Origin: UBA8079 sp965205535
GTDB lineage: Bacteria > Pseudomonadota > Alphaproteobacteria > UBA6615
Direction of reading: 5' to 3'
Length of the DNA: 64,000 nt
Assembly: GCA_965205535.1 (NCBI GenBank)
Contig: CBDBHH010000005.1
Span: 1,612,001 to 1,676,000 of the forward strand
A program made the translations under genes and the position numbers. Below are positions 41,915 through 50,245 of the stretch, one piece after another; within the stretch, counting starts at the first letter, position 1; each line of letters begins with the position of its first letter. The notes under the pieces are model-generated. The model was not told the origin of the DNA. It did no database searches and was given only the letters and a program-made list of their open reading frames with translations.

Positions 41915-43740
41915 CCGCGCGCGCGTTCGGCGTCCGGCGCGTTGCCGTCTTCGGGGGTGGGCGCACCGCCGGAAGGCCCGGGTTCGCGAAACTGCAACCG
42001 GCTCAATCGCGCATACAGGCCATCGCGCGCCTGCAGTTCGGCATGTGTGCCGCTCTCGACGATCTGGCCGTCATCCATCACCAGTATCTGGTCGGCGTTC
42101 ATGACCGTCGCGAGGCGATGGGCGATAACCAGCGTGGTTCGGTCGGCCGTCAACCGTTCGAGGGCGACCTGCACCTGCTGTTCGGACTCCGCGTCCAGTG
42201 CGCTTGTTGCTTCGTCGAGCAGAAGGATGGGGGCGTTTTTAAGCATCGCACGTGCGATCGCGATGCGCTGGCGTTCGCCGCCGGACAGGGACGAACCCCG
42301 ATCCCCGACCAGTGTTTCATAGCCTTCCGGGAGCGCGGAGACGAAATCATGCGCGGCGGCATCGCGGGCCGCGGCAATCACCTCGTCGTCCGTGGCGTCG
42401 GGTCGGCCATACCGGATGTTGGCGGCGACAGTATCGTTGAACAGCGTGATGTCCTGGCTGACGAGCGCGATGGCGTCTCGCAGGCTTGCCATTGTCAGGG
42501 TGCGGACGTCCTGACCGTCGATGGCGAGTGTTCCGGTGTCGACATCGTTGAAGCGAAGCACGAGATTCATCACGGTGGACTTGCCGGCACCGCTGGGGCC
42601 GACCAGGGCAATGGTCTGCCCCGCCGGGATGGTCAGATTGACCTCGTTGAGGGCCGGTTTGTCGGGTGTGTAGGCGAACGTCACTGCGTCGAAGGTGACG
42701 CTCCCGCCTGCGAGCTCAAGCGCACGGGCATCGGGCGCATCGACGATCTGGGCCGGAGTGTCGAGCAGATCGAAGCTGCGCTGGACCGCTGCCAACCCCT
42801 CCTGCAGCGCGGCGTTGAGATTTCCCAGACTGCGGACGGGTTGGTAGGCCAGAATCACCGCTGCCAGGAAGCCGACGAATTCACCGAGCGTGCCGGTGCC
42901 GGATAATATGCGCCAACCTCCATAGCCCAGAACCGCGGCGACCGATGTTCCGCCGATGGTCTCCAGGAACGGATAGGTGCGCGCGCGTCCTTTCACCGTT
43001 TTCATCACCAGATGATAGATGCGGTCGAACAACGCGTCCGCGCGGCTGCGCTCGTAGCCCTCCATCCGGTACGACTTGATCAGGCGAATGCCGGAGAAGG
43101 CCTGCTCCAGATTGGACGTCAGTTCGCCCATTCCGGATTGGGCATTCGAAGATGCCCGGCGCAGGCGTCGCCCAATCCGGATGACTGGCCGGCCGGCCAG
43201 CGGGAAGGTGACGACGACAATAATTGCGAGCAGCCAGTCGAGATAGAACATCATGCCGATCAACGCGGCAGCGGTGACAAAGTCGCGCGCCATGGCCGTC
43301 AGCGTTCGCGACAGGGCATCGCGCATCACGTTCACATCGTTGGTGAAGCGAGAGATGAGCTTGCCAGTCGATGTCTCGTGGTGAGTTTGCAGGTCCGCAT
43401 GCATCAGATGAGCGAACATGGCCTTCTGGATTGCGTTGATGACGCGCAAGGCGACGGACTGGCTCAGGACGCTCTGGCCGTAAGAGGCCAGTCCCTTGAT
43501 GAAGGTCACCACGATGATCGCCAGGGGCATCATCCAGATCACGTTCGCATTCTTGGCTTCAAGCATATCGATCGACGTTTCGATCAGCTTGGGGTAGGCC
43601 GCGGACGCGGCGGCCACGACGATCATAAGGGTCACGGCCATACCGACCCGGCCCTTGTACGCACTCATCCAGTCGCGCCACATCCGGCCGATCAAATGGC
43701 TTGTGGTGTCTGTCCGGGAAACTTGCGGGGATTCTTGCAT
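41911..43740 (-). CDS. msbA: Lipid A / lipid ABC exporter, MsbA-like
   Basis: This 609-residue fused ABC exporter has six transmembrane helices (about 35-325). The nucleotide-binding domain has Walker A GPSGAGKST near residue 395, signature LSGGERQRIAIARAM near 500, Walker B ILLLDEATSALD and the H-loop IAHRLAT. Being first in an operon with waaA and lpxK makes flipping of lipid A-core the likely job. MsbA-like exporters of similar sequence can carry other lipids, so the symbol rests partly on context. Confidence 0.88.
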   Translation of the reverse strand: MQESPQVSRTDTTSHLIGRMWRDWMSAYKGRVGMAVTLMIVVAAASAAYPKLIETSIDMLEAKNANVIWMMPLAIIVVTFIKGLASYGQSVLSQSVALRVINAIQKAMFAHLMHADLQTHHETSTGKLISRFTNDVNVMRDALSRTLTAMARDFVTAAALIGMMFYLDWLLAIIVVVTFPLAGRPVIRIGRRLRRASSNAQSGMGELTSNLEQAFSGIRLIKSYRMEGYERSRADALFDRIYHLVMKTVKGRARTYPFLETIGGTSVAAVLGYGGWRILSGTGTLGEFVGFLAAVILAYQPVRSLGNLNAALQEGLAAVQRSFDLLDTPAQIVDAPDARALELAGGSVTFDAVTFAYTPDKPALNEVNLTIPAGQTIALVGPSGAGKSTVMNLVLRFNDVDTGTLAIDGQDVRTLTMASLRDAIALVSQDITLFNDTVAANIRYGRPDATDDEVIAAARDAAAHDFVSALPEGYETLVGDRGSSLSGGERQRIAIARAMLKNAPILLLDEATSALDAESEQQVQVALERLTADRTTLVIAHRLATVMNADQILVMDDGQIVESGTHAELQARDGLYARLSRLQFREPGPSGGAPTPEDGNAPDAERARG

Positions 43741-43922
43741 GATGCGGTTGTCGCCGCCTCCGTTGATCGCGCGCCGAATCGAGCCATATGCGCCGTTATC
43801 GATGCAAGCCTAACACGGCTCAATTCGCTGTGCGCCGACCCGTATCAGACAGGTCTGTTGCGATTCCTGCTGCGGTGGTAAAGCTAGCCCGATTGCGAAT
43901 GGTGCGATCAGCGAGGGAATAC

Positions 43923-44759
43923 ATGTCCGCAGCCGAGAATCTTGGCGAACTTCTACACAGGAATTGCCCGAATTGCGAAACCGACAATTCGAGCAGGCCT
44001 GCGCTCGACTATTCGTGGCAGGACTGGAAGCTCCGCAAATGCGGCGCTTGTGGGTTCGTATATCTTGAAAATCCCCCGGATTACGCGGATTTCAAGGTGG
44101 CGTTCGCTTGGGAAAAGAACCATGGCGACCGCAAGGTGCGGATGCGCAAGGAATATCCGCTGGCCTACGGGATCTCACACATCTGGCGGAAATTCTACCG
44201 CTGGGCCGTGCGCAAGCCTGACAAGTTGATCAAGCGGATCAACAAATGGGTGCCGCCCGGTCTCGTGATCGACGTGGGCTGCGGCAACGCGGACCGGCTG
44301 CTGAGCCTGCCCGAGCATTACCAGACCAGCGGAATCGAGATATCCAAGGCGCTGGCCGAGGAGGCGCAGGCGCTCCTGGCGACCCGTGGCGGTACAATCA
44401 CCAACCTGCCGGCCGTCGAGGGCCTGGCGAGCTATGAGGCGGGAACGGCGAGCGGCGTTCTGATGCGCTCCTTCCTCGAACATGAGCACAAGCCGGTCGA
44501 GCTGCTGTCCCATGCCGCACGCGTGCTCAAGCCCGGTGGCGTGGCCATCATCAAGGTCCCGAACTTCTCGAGCATCAACCGGCGGGTCATGGGATCGCGC
44601 TGGTGCGGCTTCCGGTTCCCCGGGCATGTCAACCATTTCACGCCGGCGAGCCTGCGCGCGATGGTGGCGGATGCCGGGTTCAGCCCGGTCGGTTTCGGGT
44701 TTTTCGACCGGTTCCCGTTGAGTGACAATATGTGGATGGTGGTGCGCAAGGACGGATGA
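43923..44759 (+). CDS. Class I SAM-dependent methyltransferase with N-terminal zinc ribbon
   Basis: This 278-residue protein opens with a CPNC...CGAC zinc-ribbon (residues about 14-50). A methyltransferase type-11/23 domain follows, with VIDVGCGNADRLL as the SAM loop near 120 and LKPGGVAIIKVPNF near 205. Such zinc-ribbon methyltransferases are frequent in polysaccharide and lipopolysaccharide modification. Nearby lipid A genes are compatible but divergent. GAGGGAAT precedes the ATG; an in-frame ATG at 43899 is also possible. Confidence 0.8.
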   Translation: MSAAENLGELLHRNCPNCETDNSSRPALDYSWQDWKLRKCGACGFVYLENPPDYADFKVAFAWEKNHGDRKVRMRKEYPLAYGISHIWRKFYRWAVRKPDKLIKRINKWVPPGLVIDVGCGNADRLLSLPEHYQTSGIEISKALAEEAQALLATRGGTITNLPAVEGLASYEAGTASGVLMRSFLEHEHKPVELLSHAARVLKPGGVAIIKVPNFSSINRRVMGSRWCGFRFPGHVNHFTPASLRAMVADAGFSPVGFGFFDRFPLSDNMWMVVRKDG

Positions 44760-44792
44760 TCCCGGCTGCGCACGCGATGAGGAGAAGCTGTC

Positions 44793-45338
44793 ATGACGCG
44801 TATCAATATTATCGACCGGGCGGACATGAACGCTGCGCAGGCGAAGGTCCATGACACCGCCAAGGAAAGTGGCGGTCCCGTCGGCGGGCCATTCTACGCC
44901 TATATCCGCATCCCCGATCTTTTTCAGGTGGCGCAGGACATGCGCGACACGCTGGGTGCGGGGCCGCTGACCGAGCGCGAACGGCTGATCGTGTTCATGG
45001 TCGTCGCGCGGCACTGGAACGCGCGATATCCGTGGTTCGCCCAGTCGCGCAACGCTCTGGCGATCGGGATCGAGCGGGAGATCATCGATGCGATCAACAA
45101 CCGCGAGACGCCCGACCTGCCGGACGCGCGCGAGCAGACCTGTTACGCCGTCGCGCGCGAGTTGATGGAATCGAACAAGCTCAGCGACGGGTCTTATGCG
45201 GCCGCAGAAGACGCCATGGGCGAGACGGACCTGATCGGCCTGGTCGCGGCCTCGGGCCAGTTCGTCATGACCTGTTGTACCGCGAATGCCTTCGAGGTCG
45301 ATCCCCCGGTCGACGAGCCCGCGCCGCTGCGCGTCTAA
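44793..45338 (+). CDS. Carboxymuconolactone decarboxylase (CMD)-like protein
   Basis: This 181-residue all-helical protein has the CMD/AhpD-like layout (LTERERLIVFMVVARHWNARYPW, then IDAINNRETPDLPDAREQTCYAVARELME). The usual YEW..H positions read YPWFAQS, and no CxxC is present, so neither AhpD redox chemistry nor the standard CMD acid/base pair can be assumed. The ATG lies 33 bases after the methyltransferase, so co-transcription is likely. Function unknown. Confidence 0.7.
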   Translation: MTRINIIDRADMNAAQAKVHDTAKESGGPVGGPFYAYIRIPDLFQVAQDMRDTLGAGPLTERERLIVFMVVARHWNARYPWFAQSRNALAIGIEREIIDAINNRETPDLPDAREQTCYAVARELMESNKLSDGSYAAAEDAMGETDLIGLVAASGQFVMTCCTANAFEVDPPVDEPAPLRV

Positions 45339-45360
45339 CCCGACTGCTAGCAGGGTAGGA

Positions 45361-46404
45361 CTACTCGGCTGCGGTCTGCTCGGTGGTTTCCCCGATGCCG
45401 GCCAGGTGGGACACGAACAACTCGACGCAGTTCTCCCATGAATAGCCCAGGGCATGGGTCCGACAGGCCTCGGGCGTGCCACGTTCGAAGGCGTGCGTGA
45501 CCGCGTGTGCGAGGTCCTCGTCGAGGCAACCAGGACCGTTCAGGCCAACGACATCGAGGGGGCCGGGGACGGGATAAGCCGCCACGGGAACCCCGCATGC
45601 GAGGGCTTCGAGCAAGACCAGCCCGAAGGTATCGGTGCGGCTGGGAAATACGAACACGTCCGCCGCGGCGAAATGCCTTGCCAGCGCTTCGCCATGCTGT
45701 TCGCCGACGAAGACGACGTTGGGAAAACGGGCTTCGAGATCGCGGCGCTGGGGGCCGTCACCAACGACGATCTTGGTGCCGTCGGTCTCGAGCTCCAGGA
45801 ACGCCGAGATGTTTTTCTCGACGGCGACCCGGTCGGTGTAGAGCTGTAGCGGCCGGGGGAGGTCGCGGATGGCGGCCGGCCATTCGTCGTGGGGGCGGGG
45901 GTGGAAGAGCTCGGTGTCGACACCGCGTGTCCAGCGCGCGGTGTTGTCGAAGCCCCATCCACGTAGCTCCCGGTCGATCGTTGCCGTCGCGACCATGACC
46001 TTGTGAGCGTGGCGGTGAAAACGCCGTAGCCACGCATAGGACCATGCAACGGGGAGCCTTGTGCGGGCGTGGATATATTCGGGGAACTTGGTATGGAAGG
46101 ACGTCGTGAAGGGCCAGCCCTGGTTCCGGCATAGCCGGCCGGCGGCCTGACCGATCGGGCCCTCGGTCGCGATATGGACGGCGTCGGGCGCGAATGCTGT
46201 GATCATTTTGCGAACCTTCGGGCCGGCACCCAGGGCGAGCCTGATCTCGGGATATGTCGGGCAAGGAACCGTGCGGAATTTCTCTGGTGTGACCGTCAGG
46301 ACCTCGTGACCGGCCTTGTTGAGGTGTCCGACGACCGTGTCGAGCGTACGCACCACGCCGTTAACTTGGGGGTGCCAGGCATCGGTCGCGAGGACGATCC
46401 GCAT
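45361..46404 (-). CDS. Family 4 glycosyltransferase (alpha-mannosyl/glucosyl-type; Agt-like)
   Basis: This 347-residue GT-B transferase starts IVLATDAWHPQVNGVVRTLD, has TSFHTKFPEYI near residue 101, and ends with SRTDTFGLVLLEALACGVPVAAYP, like MgtA/GDP-mannose-dependent mannosyltransferases. Residues 189-192 read YTDR where the family normally has Y(V)GR at the nucleotide-sugar loop. It is 3 bases downstream of a PlcP-like metallophosphoesterase. In marine alphaproteobacteria a plcP-agt pair replaces phospholipids with glycolipids during phosphate starvation. That role is inference here. Confidence 0.85.
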   Translation of the reverse strand: MRIVLATDAWHPQVNGVVRTLDTVVGHLNKAGHEVLTVTPEKFRTVPCPTYPEIRLALGAGPKVRKMITAFAPDAVHIATEGPIGQAAGRLCRNQGWPFTTSFHTKFPEYIHARTRLPVAWSYAWLRRFHRHAHKVMVATATIDRELRGWGFDNTARWTRGVDTELFHPRPHDEWPAAIRDLPRPLQLYTDRVAVEKNISAFLELETDGTKIVVGDGPQRRDLEARFPNVVFVGEQHGEALARHFAAADVFVFPSRTDTFGLVLLEALACGVPVAAYPVPGPLDVVGLNGPGCLDEDLAHAVTHAFERGTPEACRTHALGYSWENCVELFVSHLAGIGETTEQTAAE

Positions 46405-46407
46405 GGA

Positions 46408-47184
46408 TCAGCGAAGCGCCAGCGAGAGTTGGCGAATATCGGCCCAGTTCACGATCTCGAGCTGGCCGTTGCGATGCTCGACCAGGGCGGTGCAGCTCTC
46501 GACCCAATCGCCGTCGTTGCAATAGAGAACCCCGTTCATCTCGCGCATTTCCGCATGATGAATATGGCCACAAACGACACCGTCCGCGCCGAGCTTGCGC
46601 GCTTCCTCAGCCACTACTTCCTCGAAACGGCTGACGAACTGGACCGCGTTCTTGACCCGGTATTTCAGGAAAGCCGAGAGGGACCAGTAGCGAAATCCGA
46701 GAAGCCGCCGCGCCTGGTTCATCCAGTAGTTCACGCCCTGGACGAAATTGTAGGCCCAATCCCCGACCAGCGCGAGCCAACGCGCGTAACGCACCACCGC
46801 GTCGAATTGATCGCCGTGGGTGACCCAGAGGCGGCGCCCGTCGGCGGTGGTATGGAACGCTTCGTTCTGCAGGGTGATGCCGCCGAACACGAGACCGGTA
46901 TAGTCGCGCAGAACCTCGTCATGGTTGACGGGAACAAAAACCACCCTGGTACCCTTGCGCGCCTTGCGCAGGAGCTTCTGGACGACATCATTGTGGGGCT
47001 GTGGGCAATACCAGGATTTCTTCAGCCGCCAACCATCGACGATGTCGCCCACCAGATACAGATGTTCGGATTCGGTGTGGCGGAGGAAGTCGAGCAGATG
47101 TTCTGCCTTGCAGCCGCGCGTGCCCAGATGGATATCGGATATCCAGATTGTCCTGTAGCGGTGGGCCAGGGTTTCGCCGCTCAT
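46408..47184 (-). CDS. PlcP/LpxH-like metallophosphoesterase
   Basis: This 258-residue calcineurin-like phosphoesterase is often annotated as UDP-2,3-diacylglucosamine diphosphatase. Metal-binding motifs are SDIHLG (D17, H19), GDIVDG (D47), NHDE (N87, H88), THGDQFD and CGHIHH. The invariant-looking Gly before NHD is Val86 (PVNHDE). The segment GWRLKKSWYCPQPHNDVVQKLLRKARKGTR matches the PlcP subgroup, a phospholipase C for lipid remodelling, better than classical LpxH. It is paired with an Agt-like transferase 3 bases downstream. Confidence 0.8.
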   Translation of the reverse strand: MSGETLAHRYRTIWISDIHLGTRGCKAEHLLDFLRHTESEHLYLVGDIVDGWRLKKSWYCPQPHNDVVQKLLRKARKGTRVVFVPVNHDEVLRDYTGLVFGGITLQNEAFHTTADGRRLWVTHGDQFDAVVRYARWLALVGDWAYNFVQGVNYWMNQARRLLGFRYWSLSAFLKYRVKNAVQFVSRFEEVVAEEARKLGADGVVCGHIHHAEMREMNGVLYCNDGDWVESCTALVEHRNGQLEIVNWADIRQLSLALR

Positions 47185-47367
47185 GGAACGCTCGATAGTT
47201 CGTCAAACTCACCCCTACATATACGGTGCAGACCGAATCGCAAACCAAAAAACTGTTTAAAAACAATAAGTTAATGAAATATTTCCGCAATGCATCTGCA
47301 ATATGAATGCAACAATTGCGTGTCTTGTTGGAGCACTTGTGGCGCGGCCTGCAGGAGGGTGAATGCG

Positions 47368-48174
47368 GTGGGCGACAGTTTGTTGATCTTCAATCCGATG
47401 GCGGGCCCCCGCCGGCGCAAGCGGCTGCGGGCGGCACTTGCACATATGGCGTCGCACGGAATGTCGGTCATTGTTTGTGAGACAGCCGGTCCGCGCGACG
47501 CCGACAGGATTGCGCGCCGGTCCGCTGGCTGCGATGTCGTCATCGCAGCGGGAGGTGACGGGACGATCAACGAGATCGTAAACGGACTGTGCGAGCGTGA
47601 TGATGATTGCACGCTGGGAATCGTTCCGCTGGGCACAGCGAACGTACTGGCCCGTGAACTGGGCATAAATCCAATGTCGCCCGACACGGTGGCGGCCACG
47701 ATACTTGCCGGAAACACGCGCCCTATTTCACTGGGGCATGCGAATGGCCGGCATTTCGCGATGATGTCGGGTATCGGCTTTGACGCCCATGTGGTTGCGA
47801 ATGTGAACCTCCGGATCAAGCGCCGGTTCGGCAAGCTCGCCTACGTATTGCGTTCGTTGGTCGAGCTTGTCGAGTACAAGCCGCGGACCTATCGGGTGCT
47901 GATCGATGGGCGCCTTGAACTGGCTTCGTCGGTCGTTATCGCGAACGGCCATTACTATGGCGGGCCGTTCGTGCTTGCGCCCGAGGCATCACTGGAGAGT
48001 GCGGACCTGCATGTGTGCCTGTTCCGGCAGACGGGCCGCTGGAACGCGCTGCGCTATCTCTGGGGCATGCTGAGCGGTCGGTTGTCACGGTTTGACGATT
48101 TCGACGTCGTGCGTGCCAGGGCACTCACGGTCGAGCATGGTCCCGGATGCGATTCCGACGACCCGCACCCTTAG
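47368..48174 (+). CDS. Diacylglycerol kinase family lipid kinase
   Basis: This protein of about 268 residues is of the DAGK catalytic family (YegS/BmrU-like). LLIFNPMAGPRRRKRL is at the start, the nucleotide loop AAGGDGTINEIVNGL is near residue 68, and GIVPLGTANVLARELGI follows. The usual C-terminal DG-containing strand is missing; the protein ends EHGPGCDSDDPHP. Translation probably starts at GTG 47368, 9 bases after AGGAGG; an ATG at 47290 has no ribosome site. It diverges from the PlcP-like gene and could phosphorylate the diacylglycerol that PlcP would release. Confidence 0.82.
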   Translation: MGDSLLIFNPMAGPRRRKRLRAALAHMASHGMSVIVCETAGPRDADRIARRSAGCDVVIAAGGDGTINEIVNGLCERDDDCTLGIVPLGTANVLARELGINPMSPDTVAATILAGNTRPISLGHANGRHFAMMSGIGFDAHVVANVNLRIKRRFGKLAYVLRSLVELVEYKPRTYRVLIDGRLELASSVVIANGHYYGGPFVLAPEASLESADLHVCLFRQTGRWNALRYLWGMLSGRLSRFDDFDVVRARALTVEHGPGCDSDDPHP

Positions 48175-48196
48175 TCCGCCTTGATGCGTTTTCGGA

Positions 48197-48613
48197 CTAG
48201 AAGCTTCCGGGCGCGAAGAACTCGACGATTCCGATGATCGATGCTAGCAGCAGCACGAGCCAGTTCATGGCGATACCGGTGGCCCGGTTGAACATCTCGG
48301 CATTGCCCATCAGGCCGATGGCGTGAAGGCTGCGTGCGATCACCACGATCGCCCCGAGCACGCCGACGATAATCGGGTGTACGCCGACCATCTCGACCAG
48401 CCCCAGGATGATCACCGTCGCCGGGACCCATTCCGAATGGTTGGCGTGCGCGCGGATACGACGGATGAGCTGGTCATCGCCATTGTCGCCCCAGGGCATG
48501 TTGATCTTGTTGCGGTACAGGCTGACCCGAAGGCCGAGAACGAGTTTCATCAACACCAGCAAGGATGAGACGAACAGCGTGATAAACGGTGCTTCTGCGG
48601 CGAAAGATTCCAT
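48197..48613 (-). CDS. MAPEG family membrane protein (copy 1)
   Basis: This 138-residue protein has four predicted membrane helices. It carries MAPEG features: RRIRAHANHSEWVPATVIILGLVEM near the second helix, RSLHAIGLMGN, and a last helix ending EFFAPGSF. MAPEG members include microsomal glutathione transferases. A GGGGG lies just before the ATG at 48613. By residue-by-residue comparison it matches copy 2 (50246-50662) at 87 of 138 positions without gaps. Confidence 0.83.
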   Translation of the reverse strand: MESFAAEAPFITLFVSSLLVLMKLVLGLRVSLYRNKINMPWGDNGDDQLIRRIRAHANHSEWVPATVIILGLVEMVGVHPIIVGVLGAIVVIARSLHAIGLMGNAEMFNRATGIAMNWLVLLLASIIGIVEFFAPGSF

Positions 48614-48847
48614 TGTTACCCCCACAATTCAGGATCGGCGGAACGCGCGATCCCTGATTTCAAATCGACTATTTCAATGCGTGCGAACCGATACTGCCGG
48701 GAAATTCCGGACCAGGTTTTGATGTATGTCTAACCGGCAGGCGACGCATCCCCGTGTGAACTAAACTGGATTCCGGCAGCGCCAAGTCAAGACGGGCAGG
48801 TCAAACGTCGCGAGAGTTCCGCCGTGGCATTTGGTGGAACCCAAAGC
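48614..48847. other. Intergenic gap, 234 bases, nothing firm
   Basis: The gap between the first MAPEG gene and pmbA contains an imperfect inverted repeat, TCAGGATCG with CGATCCCTGA (one bulge), about 30 bases upstream of the MAPEG start. No convincing promoter hexamers, RNA or ORF with coding character is visible. Confidence 0.3.
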
Positions 48848-50209
48848 CTATTCGCCGCCGCCGGCCACGGTCAGCCCGTCGATCCGGAGGGTGGGACTGT
48901 TGGTGCCGTAGCGGAATTCGAGGTCATTGGCCCGGGACATCTCCGCGAACATCTGCGTCAGGTTGCCGGCGATCGTCAGTTCGGTCACGGGAAAGCTGAT
49001 TTCGCCGTTCTCGATCCAGAACCCAGATGCACCGCGGCTGTAGTCGCCGGTCACACCGTTCACGCCCATGCCCATCAGCGAGGTGATGTAGAGCCCGGCC
49101 TCGATGTCGGCCATGAGCTCGGCCGGGGATAAATCCCCCGGCGTCAGATACAGGTTCGACGGGCCGGGTGAGGGTGTGCCGGACGTGCCGCGCCCGGCGT
49201 GGCCCGTGGTCTCGAGTCCGAGTTGCTTGGCCGAGGCGAGATCCAGCAACCAGGTCGTCAGCACGCCGTTCTCGACGATGGCCTGTTTTGTGTTTGCGAT
49301 GCCTTCGGCATCGAAAGGCTTGGATCGCATGCCGCGTTTGCGGTGCGGGTCGTCGATGATCTCGATATTGGTGGCGAATATTTCCTCGCCGAGCCGATCC
49401 TTGAGGAAGCTGGTCCCGCGCGCGATGGCCGGACCGGTGATGGCACCCGAGAGATGCCCGAGCAGGCCGCCGGCAACGCGCGGATCGAAGACGACCGGCA
49501 CCTGGGCGGTCGGCATGCGGCGTGCGCCGAGCCGCGCGACGGCCTTTTCGCCAGCCCGTTGGCCCACTGCGGTCGGGTCTTCGAGGTCGCCCATATGGAC
49601 AGCGTGGGCGAAGTCATACTCGGATTCCATGCCCGCGCCTTCGCCGGCGATGATCGAGACGCCAACGCCGGAATCGGTGCGGACATAGTCGCCGGCAAAC
49701 CCGTTACTCGCCGCGAGGCACACGCCCGTGCGGCTCCAGCTGGCCTGCGCACCTTCCGAATTGGTAATGCCTTTGATCGCGCGGGCGGCGTCTTCGCACG
49801 CCCGCGCCATTTCCACGAGGGTCTCGCTGTCGGGCTCGTCCGGGTCGACCATGTCGAGGTCTGGAATATCTGTGGCCAGCTGATCCGGGTCGGCCAGCCC
49901 GCACCACGGATCGTCCGGCACGGCCGCGGCCATATCGAGGGCGCGCCCGACCAGCTCCGACAAGGCCGCGCTGGAGAAATCCGTCGACGAGACGATCGCC
50001 TGTTTCTGGCCCCGAAACACACGCAAGCCCAGATCGAAACTCTCCTGGCGCTCGAGCTGTTCGATTTCGCCCAACCGCTGGGCGTGGGAAATCGATGTTG
50101 AGCGAATGAGCACCGCATCCGCTGCATCGGCCCCACGTTTTTTGGCTTCGCTGACCAGATCGGTCAGGCGGTTGCGGTCTTCCGCGGAATTGGAATCGGA
50201 GTCGGACAT
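48848..50209 (-). CDS. pmbA: TldD/PmbA family protein, PmbA-type (TldE)
   Basis: This 453-residue subunit of the TldD/TldE heterodimer pairs with TldD to cleave unfolded or modified peptides such as microcin B17 leader and CcdA. It has SISHAQRLGEIEQLERQESFDLGLRVF near the N-terminus, and GLLGHLSGAITGPAIARGTSFL where TldD carries its zinc motif HExxxH, absent here as expected for PmbA. It ends with LRIDGLTVAGGGE. The partner tldD lies about 9 kb away in this window. It lies 36 bases downstream of a MAPEG gene on the same strand. Confidence 0.93.
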   Translation of the reverse strand: MSDSDSNSAEDRNRLTDLVSEAKKRGADAADAVLIRSTSISHAQRLGEIEQLERQESFDLGLRVFRGQKQAIVSSTDFSSAALSELVGRALDMAAAVPDDPWCGLADPDQLATDIPDLDMVDPDEPDSETLVEMARACEDAARAIKGITNSEGAQASWSRTGVCLAASNGFAGDYVRTDSGVGVSIIAGEGAGMESEYDFAHAVHMGDLEDPTAVGQRAGEKAVARLGARRMPTAQVPVVFDPRVAGGLLGHLSGAITGPAIARGTSFLKDRLGEEIFATNIEIIDDPHRKRGMRSKPFDAEGIANTKQAIVENGVLTTWLLDLASAKQLGLETTGHAGRGTSGTPSPGPSNLYLTPGDLSPAELMADIEAGLYITSLMGMGVNGVTGDYSRGASGFWIENGEISFPVTELTIAGNLTQMFAEMSRANDLEFRYGTNSPTLRIDGLTVAGGGE

Positions 50210-50245
50210 GATCTTGATCGCGCCGCCGCGCGCCTTGTTTTCGGG

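Noticed and set aside
42043..42906. 287-codon plus-strand frame
   Set aside because: Antisense to msbA's nucleotide-binding domain.
47185..47290. PhoB box between the PlcP-like and DAGK genes
   Set aside because: Only one weak TCGTCAAAC half-site; no 11-base spaced direct repeat.
47290..47367. ATG start giving a Cys-rich 26-residue N-terminal extension of the DAGK-like protein
   Set aside because: No ribosome site and no match to the family N-terminus; GTG at 47368 has AGGAGG.
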